Notes under the pieces: model-generated
Told to the model about the DNA's origin: nothing
The model's database searches: none
Seen by the model: the letters and a program-made list of their open reading frames with translations, nothing else
NCBI GenBank assembly: GCA_020061725.1
Contig: JAGUXS010000074.1
Location: 1 to 6,325 of the forward strand
DNA from: Patescibacteria group bacterium
GTDB taxonomy: Bacteria; Patescibacteriota; Patescibacteriia; UBA2591; PGYQ01
DNA: 6,325 nt
Direction: 5' to 3'
Made by a program: the position numbers and the translations under genes
Part shown: one piece after another, positions 1 to 4,405 of the stretch
How the letters are laid out: each line of letters begins with the position of its first letter
Position numbering within the stretch: position 1 is the stretch's first letter

Positions 1-72
1 AATAATAATATTTTATTTATTTTTTTATTTTAATTCTACATTCATAATTCTTAATTCATAATTTATTTTTTT

Positions 73-360
73 ATGGCGCATAAAAAAGCAGGCGGTTCAA
101 CCGCGTTGGGTCGCGATTCTCAAGGCCAAAGATTGGGAGTTAAACTTTATGGCGGACAAATAGCAAAAGCCGGAAGTATTATTGTTCGTCAAAGAGGAAC
201 AAAAATTTTTCCGGGAAAAAATGTCAAAAAAGGAAAAGACGATACATTGTACTCCATTGTTAAGGGAGAGGTTGTTTTTATTACTAAAAAATTAAGAAAA
301 TTTAACGGAAAACTTAAAAAAACAAAAATAGTTAACGTAATTTTTAAAAAAAATAATTAA
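73..360 (+). CDS. rpmA: 50S ribosomal protein L27
   Basis: Structural protein of the large ribosomal subunit whose N-terminal tail reaches towards the peptidyl-transferase centre. The 95-residue product opens with the family signature M-A-H-K-K-A-G-G-S, followed by GRDS (13-16), QRLGVK (19-24) and AGSIIVRQRGTK (33-44), all typical of L27. Length is slightly above the usual 85-90 because of a Lys/Asn-rich C-terminal tail. The start is fixed by the conserved N-terminus. There is no extra N-terminal peptide of the kind removed by the Prp protease in Firmicutes. No clear Shine-Dalgarno precedes the ATG, only AT-rich sequence. In most bacteria rplU lies immediately upstream; that position is outside the window. 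No convincing terminator follows the stop codon. Confidence 0.98.
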   Translation: MAHKKAGGSTALGRDSQGQRLGVKLYGGQIAKAGSIIVRQRGTKIFPGKNVKKGKDDTLYSIVKGEVVFITKKLRKFNGKLKKTKIVNVIFKKNN

Positions 361-434
361 AAGAATGTCAAAATCCTGAAAAAACTGAATGAGCAAGGAG
401 GTCAATACATTTTGTGATTTTTGTATATTAAAAA

Positions 435-675
435 TTAATTAGAAAGATTCAAAAAATCTTCTAAAATTAAACACGGAAAATTACAAATATGTTCGGCGTT
501 ATAAATTCCTAATATTATATTTGGCTAATTTTTTATTCCAATCTTCTAATTTTCTTTTAGAGGTAGAACAAAATTCAGGGCTTCTATCTATTTGAATTTT
601 AATTTCAATATAAATATTATAAGTTCTTATCTAATAAATAACAAATTCTAAAAAATTTAAAACCAAAAAACTCAT
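435..675 (-). pseudogene. Decayed small ORF, family not recognised
   Basis: Minus-strand reading from an ATG at 675-673 gives M-S-F-L-V-L-N-F-L-E-F-V-I-Y, then an in-frame TAG. It continues in the same frame through I-K-I-Q-I-D-R-S-P-E-F-C and K-R-K-L-E-D-W-N-K-K-L, and after a one-base shift near 515 through Y-N-A-E-H-I-C-N-F-P-C-L-I-L-E-D-F to a TAA at 437-435. The span is 241 nt, which is 3n+1 and agrees with one frameshift. Composition (charged, Trp- and Cys-containing, with amphipathic stretches) looks like protein rather than random AT-rich translation. I do not recognise the family. It could also be chance open frame. Confidence 0.4.
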
Positions 676-717
676 TAAAGAATATGACTAAACTAAAAAT
701 TTTGTTCTAACTTTTTA

Positions 718-738
718 AAAAGGTGACAGTCACCTTTT
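718..738. repeat. REP-like palindrome, GGTGAC-A-GTCACC type
   Basis: Perfect palindrome of 21 nt: AAAAGGTGAC, a central A, then GTCACCTTTT. The same core recurs at 5151-5167, and a related GGGAC-T-GTCCC core is at 1527-1537. GC-rich palindromes of this kind, scattered between genes, resemble REP elements mobilised by RAYT (Y1 tyrosine) transposases. No transposase gene is in the window, so that link is inference. Confidence 0.7.
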
Positions 739-758
739 GAGTCAAAATTATTAAAATT

Positions 759-787
759 CAACGTGTTAACACGGTGAAGACGAGAAA
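759..787 (+). repeat. Short repeat around CGTGTTAACACG, copy 1
   Basis: Contains the perfect 12-nt palindrome CGTGTTAACACG at 762-773. CAACGTGTTAACAC and the following GTG-AA-GAGAAA pattern recur in inverted orientation at 1098-1068, with one indel and a few substitutions. The shared flank shows that this is a true repeat and not only a coincident palindrome. Confidence 0.6.
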
Positions 788-840
788 ATAGAAAGATTAA
801 AAAGTTGTTTTTTACTTAATCATACAGATTTTTGGAGATA

Positions 841-857
841 GTCCTCTTTTAGAGGAC
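841..857. repeat. Small perfect hairpin
   Basis: GTCCTCT, a TTT loop, then AGAGGAC: a 7-bp perfect stem. No U-tract follows on either strand, so it is unlikely to be an intrinsic terminator. It may be another worn palindromic element. Confidence 0.45.
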
Positions 858-960
858 ATGTTGAAGATGAAAAAAGAAAAAAGAAAGATTAAAATAAAAA
901 TTAATATTTAAATTAAAATTTGGAAGTTGAATTTTAAGAAAAGAAAAACAGAAAAAATCA

Positions 961-1149
961 ATGTTTGAGTATCGTAAATTTAAAAAAAATAAATGTTTGG
1001 GTATCGTAAACCAAAACATAAACTCAAATATATTTTTATTATTTCTCTCATTTCACTTATTCCACTTATTTCTCTCATTCCACTGTGTTAACACGTTGAG
1101 AAATATAATATTTGGATTTACGATACCCAAACACGAGATACCTAAACAT
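961..1149. mobile_element. MITE-like inverted-repeat element
   Basis: Perfect 17-bp inverted repeat TGTTTGGGTATCGTAAA at 994-1010 and its complement at 1117-1133. Each arm carries a second, diverged copy of the same motif further out: ATGTTTGAGTATCGTAA at 961-977 and, inverted, 1133-1149. Both ends therefore have tandem copies facing inward. The interior holds a 27-nt-period direct repeat of ATTTCTCTCATTYCAC (1041-1056 and 1068-1083) and the GTGTTAACAC palindrome. No transposase is encoded; the ATG-initiated open frame across it (to 1164) is low-complexity and looks spurious. I read it as a small non-autonomous element or a structured repeat. No convincing target-site duplication is visible. 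Confidence 0.55.
1068..1098 (-). repeat. Short repeat around GTGTTAACAC, inverted copy 2
   Basis: Minus-strand sequence from 1098 begins CAACGTGTTAACACAGTG and continues with a GAGAGAAA segment, matching the plus-strand copy at 759-787. It is embedded inside the inverted-repeat element 961-1149. Confidence 0.55.
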
Positions 1150-1155
1150 AGGTTT

Positions 1156-1270
1156 AAAATATAAAAGTAAAATTTTAATCAAATTTATGCCAAATGTAAT
1201 TTTATGGTTTAATTTTAGCTACTTTTAGCCAAAAAAAAATAACAAGTTTAAAAGATGATAGTCGCCTTTT
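1156..1270 (+). repeat. Dispersed repeat, copy A
   Basis: Shares a roughly 110-nt body with 1431-1542, and its core with 5082-5167. The most conserved part is AAATGTAATTTTATGGTTTA followed by ATTTTAGCTA and TTTTTAGCC-like blocks. Each copy ends at a REP-like palindrome or its remnant; here the end is the degenerate GATAGTCGCCTTTT. The order of body then palindrome is kept in all three copies. Confidence 0.8.
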
Positions 1271-1301
1271 GTAAAGTCACCTTTTGCAAACCTTTTGTAA
1301 A
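1261..1301 (+). repeat. Tandem repeat of GTCRCCTTTTGYAAA
   Basis: Two adjacent 15-nt units, GTCGCCTTTTGTAAA (1261-1275) and GTCACCTTTTGCAAA (1276-1290), followed by a partial unit CCTTTTGTAAA (1291-1301). The unit matches the right half of the GTCACCTTTT palindrome, so it looks like local duplication of a REP half-site. Confidence 0.65.
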
Positions 1302-1306
1302 ATTTT

Positions 1307-1360
1307 TTTTCCACTCATCCTCCAATTGAAGATCGCATTAAAAGTTTGAGAGAAATGTAA
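1307..1360 (+). pseudogene. Probable 3' remnant of an HtpX/M48-type protease gene
   Basis: One frame reads F-S-T-H-P-P-I-E-D-R-I-K-S-L-R-E-M and then TAA. From memory, the C-terminus of HtpX-type membrane zinc metalloproteases (family M48) typically has a STHPP-x-E-x-R-I-x-x-L-R motif, which this matches closely. Immediately upstream is a poly-T run and tandem repeat, with no trace of the rest of the gene. It is therefore probably a fragment left by a rearrangement or carried with the repeats. The match is short, so I am only fairly confident. Confidence 0.55.
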
Positions 1361-1430
1361 TCAAGAAATTTTAATTTTTTAAAAAGTAACAATCACCCCA
1401 ATAGTCACCTTAACAAAAAAAACATATTTT

Positions 1431-1542
1431 AAAATGTGAAAGTAAATTTCAATCAAATTTGCGCTAAATGTAATTTTATGGTTTAATTTTAGCTATTTTT
1501 AGCTAAAAAGATAACAACTTTAAGTAGGGACTGTCCCCTTTT
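1431..1542 (+). repeat. Dispersed repeat, copy B with GGGAC-T-GTCCC head
   Basis: Closely similar to copy A from AAAAT-TGAAAGTAAA-like sequence through CTAAATGTAATTTTATGG and TTTTAGCTATTTTTAGCTAA. It ends in GGGACTGTCCC (1527-1537) plus CTTTT. Body and position match copies A and C, but the palindrome is of a different sequence type. Confidence 0.8.
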
Positions 1543-1548
1543 AAATAA

Positions 1549-1567
1549 ATTAAAATTTAATTTTAAT
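1549..1567. repeat. AT-only palindrome after the aromatic operon
   Basis: ATTAAAATT, a central T, then AATTTTAAT. It lies about 30 nt beyond the stop codon of the 505-residue fusion gene on the minus strand. It could weakly assist transcription termination, but it has no G-C pairs, so I do not call it a terminator. Confidence 0.3.
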
Positions 1568-1599
1568 GGATATTATAATAAGAAAATGGTTTACAAAAA

Positions 1600-3117
1600 T
1601 TATTTTTTCTTTATCACTAAAAATGTTGTTGTATTAAATGGATCGTGATGCATTCCATATTCTAAAATTGGTAAATTGTAAATTTTTGCTGCTTCTTGTG
1701 AAGCAAGTGTGGCAGTAGTTTTTGGAAATTTGCCATTAGCAATTTTTTTTACGCATAAAGCGGTATCATCGCTATCTTGTCCTTCTATTAATTTAATATC
1801 AGGATATTTTTCAGCAAAAGTTCGTCTACATTGACTAATAGCTTGAGGATGACCAAAAACTTCTTTTATTTCTTTTATATTGTTTATTTTAGGATGAACA
1901 ATTAAACATTGTAAAATTTCCATACCATAAATTGCTAAAATTTCAAAATTATAAGTAGCCATAGCATGTATTGAAGAAACATAAGCGCCTGAACCAGAAT
2001 TTGCCATAGCAAATATCCCCCTATCCACACGACCATTAACAACAGCTTTAATTACATTTTTAGCTTCAATTAAATATTTGAAATCTAACTGATTTACATT
2101 AACATTAAGCTTTTCAGCTAAATGAATTGCTGATTCATGACTAAAACAACCAGCAATACCGTGAATGCCAACAGTAACTCGATTATTAATAACTGGAAAA
2201 ATTTTATTAACATCATTAACTCGATATTGAATGTTCAATTTTGGTTTTATTGATATTTTTTTATGAAAAGCAAAAATTTTTTGAGTTGAATCAACAAACC
2301 AACGTTCAATCCATAATCGAATTCGTTGTCTTTCTATTTCAGGCAATTTTTGAATTATCTGATTTTGTTTTTTTATTTTTTTTTCAATTTGTTCATTGGT
2401 TAAACAATCTAATTTTTTAAAAGTAGCAGTGGCAGTTTTAATTAAATTACCATACGCGCCAATAATTAAATCTTGACGCAACCATTTAGCTGAACTATTT
2501 ATTGAATGAATATAAGCGCTATATAAAATATTTGAAGCTGGTACTGTCCATTCTATTAATTTTTTTAAATTTGGAACTTTTTGTCTGCAATCTTTGGAAT
2601 ATTGAACAATTAAAGCATCAATGATTATAGTTAACATTTCAGGTATAGAAAGTATAATGCCCATCATAAAATCGTGTTCATCTTCACTTTTTGCCTGCAA
2701 AAAACTAATGCCTTGATCTTTTAAAAAAGTTAAAATTTTTTTTACTTGCGGATGATTGATTAATTTATTATCGGCATTAATAATGACCCATTTTTGTCCA
2801 TTGAGTGGAACACGAGGACCATTTAATGGATGCAAAGAAAGAAAAGCAGCACCTGTCTGCTTAATAATTGTTGATAAACGTCGTTTAATACTACAAATAT
2901 CAACAATTAATTGTTCGGGTTTAAGTTTAACCCCTTTTAATATTTTTGGTATCTCGTTACGAGGAATACTAAGCCAAATAACGTCTGATTGCCAAATTTT
3001 ATCTTTTTTATTTTTAAAATTATTATCAAATTTGATAACTAGTCCGAGTTGTTTTAAAAGTGGAACTAAAAGATTTTTGCCCATATTTCCTTGAGCGCCA
3101 ATTATAGTTATTTTCAT
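1600..3117 (-). CDS. tyrA: Prephenate dehydrogenase fused to a divergent prephenate dehydratase domain
   Basis: Predicted cytosolic enzyme of the prephenate branch. Residues 1-235 form a TyrA-type dehydrogenase (prephenate to 4-hydroxyphenylpyruvate, tyrosine route). Visible are the dinucleotide motif G7-x-x-G10-x-M-G13, D73-I-C-S-I-K78, H96-P-L-N-G-P101 containing the expected catalytic His, and E147-H-D149. Residues 240-295 are a charged, helical linker. Residues 313-505 resemble prephenate dehydratase (phenylalanine route): G-I-H-G-I-A-G-C-F-S-H-E-S (317-329), A-N-S (372-374), H423-P-Q-A-I-S-Q-C430 and N495-T-T-T-F499. The usual GPEGT reads GIAGC, IEN reads MAN, and the T-R-F motif reads T-T-F, keeping the Thr but losing the Arg. 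The protein ends there, with no ACT regulatory domain and no ESRP motif. It is second in the operon, 58 nt after the 234-residue gene, with no clear Shine-Dalgarno. Dehydrogenase assignment is firm; dehydratase activity is uncertain. Confidence 0.88.
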   Translation of the reverse strand: MKITIIGAQGNMGKNLLVPLLKQLGLVIKFDNNFKNKKDKIWQSDVIWLSIPRNEIPKILKGVKLKPEQLIVDICSIKRRLSTIIKQTGAAFLSLHPLNGPRVPLNGQKWVIINADNKLINHPQVKKILTFLKDQGISFLQAKSEDEHDFMMGIILSIPEMLTIIIDALIVQYSKDCRQKVPNLKKLIEWTVPASNILYSAYIHSINSSAKWLRQDLIIGAYGNLIKTATATFKKLDCLTNEQIEKKIKKQNQIIQKLPEIERQRIRLWIERWFVDSTQKIFAFHKKISIKPKLNIQYRVNDVNKIFPVINNRVTVGIHGIAGCFSHESAIHLAEKLNVNVNQLDFKYLIEAKNVIKAVVNGRVDRGIFAMANSGSGAYVSSIHAMATYNFEILAIYGMEILQCLIVHPKINNIKEIKEVFGHPQAISQCRRTFAEKYPDIKLIEGQDSDDTALCVKKIANGKFPKTTATLASQEAAKIYNLPILEYGMHHDPFNTTTFLVIKKK

Positions 3118-3154
3118 AAAAGATATAAAAAAATATTTAAAATTTTAAATTAAT

Positions 3155-3187
3155 AGTGTCCTGTGATTTATTATATCACAGGACACT
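3155..3187. terminator. Perfect 13-bp hairpin between the operon genes; terminator only in plus direction
   Basis: AGTGTCCTGTGAT (3155-3167), a 7-nt loop, then ATCACAGGACACT (3175-3187). On the plus strand it is followed by G and a T8 run, giving the form of a strong intrinsic terminator. On the minus strand, the direction of the surrounding operon, the U-tract is poor (ATTAATTT), so complete termination is not expected. The left part of the minus-strand hairpin contains the last codons and TGA (3178-3176) of the 234-residue gene. It may stabilise or partly separate the two cistrons, or block antisense transcription. Confidence 0.6.
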
Positions 3188-3880
3188 GTTTTTTTTATTT
3201 TTTTTGTGTAAAACTTTTAAAATAAGTTCTACACCATTTATAGTAATCCCTCCAAAAAAGATCATCTTGGGACTACCAAATTCATGGATTGTTTTTAATC
3301 CATGAATTTTTTTCGCAGATTCGGTTGTAATACATGCATCAACCTTTCCGCTTGCGCAAAGCTTTGCAGCTTGTGCATTACTTGTTATAATATATACCTT
3401 ACAACAAGTTTCTGATAATAAAGGTGCTGGCGACGGATGAGAAGCAATCTTCCACGTCTTCGGAATTTTACCGCCTTTAATTTTTTTAATATGCTCTGGC
3501 AAAGCTGCCAGTTGCATATTATCCAGAAACATTTCCATTTGTATGAAAAATGTTAATGTATCTGGATTTTTAAAAAATATCTCGTGCAGTTTGTTATAAA
3601 CTGCACAAGTCCAAAAAATCGCGAGGCATTCTTTCTCTTTTACTTCTCTCGCTTTTTTAATGGACTCCTCCGGAGTTTTACAGAGAACTATCTCTGTTTT
3701 TTTTTCTACCCCGGTTTTTTTTATCCAAAGTTTACATGCACTTTGGATATTGGTCCCTTCAGGACCTATGCAAAAGCAGATAATTTTTTTTATCTCTTTT
3801 GCTGATAACACCTTTTCCTGCTCATTGGGTGTTATCGGTAAAGAAATAGAATTAAATTTTTTTAATTCTTTTATTTTCAT
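3176..3880 (-). CDS. Prephenate dehydratase-fold protein, BacA/prephenate decarboxylase-like
   Basis: Single-domain 234-residue protein with the prephenate dehydratase fold. Motifs in order: G39-P-E-G-T-N44 (substrate loop), a middle segment ending in F-F-I-Q-M-E-M (111-117), S147-H-P-S-P151 (matches the HPQ segment), T166-S-N-A-Q-A-A172, I184-T-T-E-S-A-K-K-I-H-G-L195, and F201-G-S-P-K-M-I-F-F-G-G211 where dehydratases have T-R-F. From memory, the SHPSP motif and the loss of T-R-F are shared with BacA of bacilysin synthesis, a decarboxylase that removes CO2 from prephenate without aromatising it. No ACT domain. An alternative is a true dehydratase, or a partner subunit, which the Phe-rich leader upstream favours. 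The ATG at 3880 is supported by AAAGGAG spaced 6 nt. First structural gene of the operon. Confidence 0.75.
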   Translation of the reverse strand: MKIKELKKFNSISLPITPNEQEKVLSAKEIKKIICFCIGPEGTNIQSACKLWIKKTGVEKKTEIVLCKTPEESIKKAREVKEKECLAIFWTCAVYNKLHEIFFKNPDTLTFFIQMEMFLDNMQLAALPEHIKKIKGGKIPKTWKIASHPSPAPLLSETCCKVYIITSNAQAAKLCASGKVDACITTESAKKIHGLKTIHEFGSPKMIFFGGITINGVELILKVLHKKNKKNSVL

Positions 3881-3886
3881 TTTTTT

Positions 3887-3893
3887 CTCCTTT
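3887..3893 (-). promoter_or_regulatory. Shine-Dalgarno of the 234-residue gene
   Basis: Minus-strand AAAGGAG followed by six A residues and ATG. It is the clearest ribosome binding site in the window and fixes the start at 3880, in contrast with rpmA, the fusion gene and lysS, which lack one. Confidence 0.8.
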
Positions 3894-3905
3894 TTTTTAT
3901 TCTAC

Positions 3906-4010
3906 CTTTCTGAATAGAAAGATAGTAAGCTATTTTGAAAACGCAATTAATATGATAAACATTAAATATCCGTTCGTTTAATAATTTAAATTTCAAAATA
4001 AATCACTATC
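3906..4010 (-). promoter_or_regulatory. Structured 5' leader after the attenuator
   Basis: Two inverted repeats lie between the attenuator terminator and the start of the 234-residue gene. One is a perfect short hairpin, CTTTCT-GAAT-AGAAAG (3906-3921). The other is a long imperfect repeat, GATAGTAAGCTATTTTGAAA (3921-3940), complementary at 16 of 20 positions to 3991-4010 with about 50 nt between the arms. Because they share the segment near 3921 they may be alternative folds. The Shine-Dalgarno lies just outside. Function unknown. Confidence 0.45.
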
Positions 4011-4032
4011 TTCCTATTATTTTTTAAAGAAT

Positions 4033-4071
4033 AAAAAAACAAACCGGTCAATGAGACCGGTTTGTTTTTTT
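4033..4071 (-). terminator. Attenuator terminator of the Phe-leader operon
   Basis: Perfect 17-bp stem: AAAAAAACAAACCGGTC, a 5-nt loop, GACCGGTTTGTTTTTTT, i.e. a G-C-containing core closed by A/U pairs and ending in a U7 tract. It is symmetrical, so it could act in both directions. No plus-strand gene ends just before it, whereas on the minus strand it follows the leader peptide stop by 33 nt and precedes the structural genes. That placement makes it the 3:4 stem of an attenuator. Confidence 0.88.
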
Positions 4072-4099
4072 ATTATAATTTTATTTAAATTAAATTTAT

Positions 4100-4172
4100 T
4101 TAAATTAAACAACACTCGATCTCAAAAATCGGTTAAAGAAAAAAGTAAAAAAGAAATTGTTGTTTAATTTAA
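4100..4172 (-). promoter_or_regulatory. Attenuator pairing regions 1 and 2
   Basis: On the minus strand region 1, TTAAATTAAACAAC (4172-4159), sits just before the Phe codons. Region 2, GTTGTTTAATTTAA (4113-4100), contains the leader stop codon; the two are perfectly complementary over 14 nt. Region 2 can also pair its GTGTTGTTT (4115-4107) with AAACAAAC (4067-4060) in the 5' arm of the terminator, 8 bp with one bulged G. A ribosome stalled at the Phe codons would cover region 1 and free region 2 for the terminator arm. A ribosome reaching the stop codon would cover region 2 and let the terminator fold. Confidence 0.75.
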
Positions 4173-4179
4173 TTTGCAT
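4105..4179 (-). CDS. pheL: Phe-rich leader peptide, pheL type
   Basis: Twenty-four codons from ATG (4179-4177) to TAA (4107-4105), too short for usual ORF calling. Residues 1-8 are M-Q-I-K-L-N-N-N, residues 9-18 are F-F-F-T-F-F-F-N-R-F, then L-R-S-S-V-V. Seven of ten residues in the core are Phe, encoded by both TTC and TTT; there is no Tyr or Trp. The Enterobacteria PheL peptide has the same F-F-F-x-F-F-F core. No Shine-Dalgarno precedes it, and the predicted transcript start is at or within a few bases of the ATG, so it may be translated leaderless. Its role would be to sense charged tRNA-Phe through ribosome stalling, controlling the terminator at 4071-4033; the peptide itself probably has no function. 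Confidence 0.85.
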   Translation of the reverse strand: MQIKLNNNFFFTFFFNRFLRSSVV

Positions 4180-4188
4180 AATAATTAT

Positions 4189-4216
4189 TTATTACACAGA
4201 ACAATAATTCTGTCAA
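4189..4216 (-). promoter_or_regulatory. Predicted promoter of the Phe-leader operon
   Basis: Minus-strand perfect -35 box TTGACA (4216-4211), then a 16-nt spacer and TAATAA (4194-4189) as a weak -10; ATAAAT two bases further is an alternative. Either puts the start of transcription at about 4182-4179, right at the leader ATG. A small hairpin, ACAGAA-CAATAA-TTCTGT (4196-4213), overlaps the spacer and the -35 and could be an operator, though it is short. Confidence 0.5.
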
Positions 4217-4303
4217 TTTTTTTTGTGGATAAATTAACGCCCCCTATATTTATATGAAATATATTTATATAAAACAATACGCGGCATATAACGCGCGTTT
4301 AAA

Positions 4304-4331
4304 TTGACAATAATTTTTTATTATTTATAAT
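4304..4331 (+). promoter_or_regulatory. Consensus sigma-70 promoter, TTGACA-16-TATAAT
   Basis: Exact -35 TTGACA (4304-4309) and exact -10 TATAAT (4326-4331) separated by 16 nt. Transcription would begin near 4338, about 70 nt before the small membrane protein start. It diverges from the Phe-leader promoter, the two -35 boxes lying about 90 nt apart. AT-rich DNA makes TATAAT common by chance, but the paired exact boxes at good spacing are persuasive. Confidence 0.75.
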
Positions 4332-4405
4332 TAATTAAATTATTTATTTAATAATAAATATTCTCAAAATTCAAACTCAAATATAAATTATACAGGGGTT
4401 TATAT

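Larger units (their letters stand above)
361..1599. other. Repeat-rich region without an intact gene
   Basis: About 1.2 kb between rpmA and the 3' end of the convergent aromatic operon. I find no intact coding sequence on either strand. It contains a decayed minus-strand ORF (435-675), REP-like palindromes (718-738, 762-773, 1085-1094, 1527-1537), a small hairpin (841-857), a MITE-like element (961-1149), two copies of a dispersed repeat (1156-1270 and 1431-1542), a short tandem repeat (1261-1301) and an apparent htpX 3' remnant (1307-1360). The stretch looks like a site where small non-autonomous elements and gene debris have accumulated between two convergent transcription units. Confidence 0.8.

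Noticed and set aside
770..960. Possible protein remnant on the plus strand (E-D-E-K-I-E-R-L-K and later H-V-E-D-E-K-R-K)
   Set aside because: Lys/Glu-rich translation is expected from A-rich DNA; it is interrupted by a stop and fits no family I know.
961..1164. Plus-strand open frame of 67 codons starting at an ATG
   Set aside because: It lies wholly within the inverted-repeat element; the translation is low-complexity (repeated L-F-L-S-F-H) and generated by the CTCATTTC-type direct repeats. No Shine-Dalgarno.
1156..1542. CRISPR array
   Set aside because: There are only two neighbouring repeat copies of about 110 nt, with no short regularly spaced repeats and no cas genes.
2756..3094. Plus-strand open frame opposite the TyrA domain
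   Set aside because: Antisense to a coding region with clear dehydrogenase motifs; no recognisable domain or ribosome binding site.
3584..3917. Two overlapping plus-strand open frames opposite the 234-residue gene
   Set aside because: Phe- and Ser-rich shadow frames of an AT-rich minus-strand gene that has a good Shine-Dalgarno and family motifs.
4033..4216. T-box riboswitch instead of a peptide attenuator
   Set aside because: No T-box consensus (AGGGTGGNACCGCG-like) or specifier-loop architecture; the Phe-codon ORF and the positions of the stems explain the leader better.
3886..4236. Tyrosine or tryptophan control of the same leader
   Set aside because: The leader ORF has no Tyr or Trp codons; only Phe is enriched.
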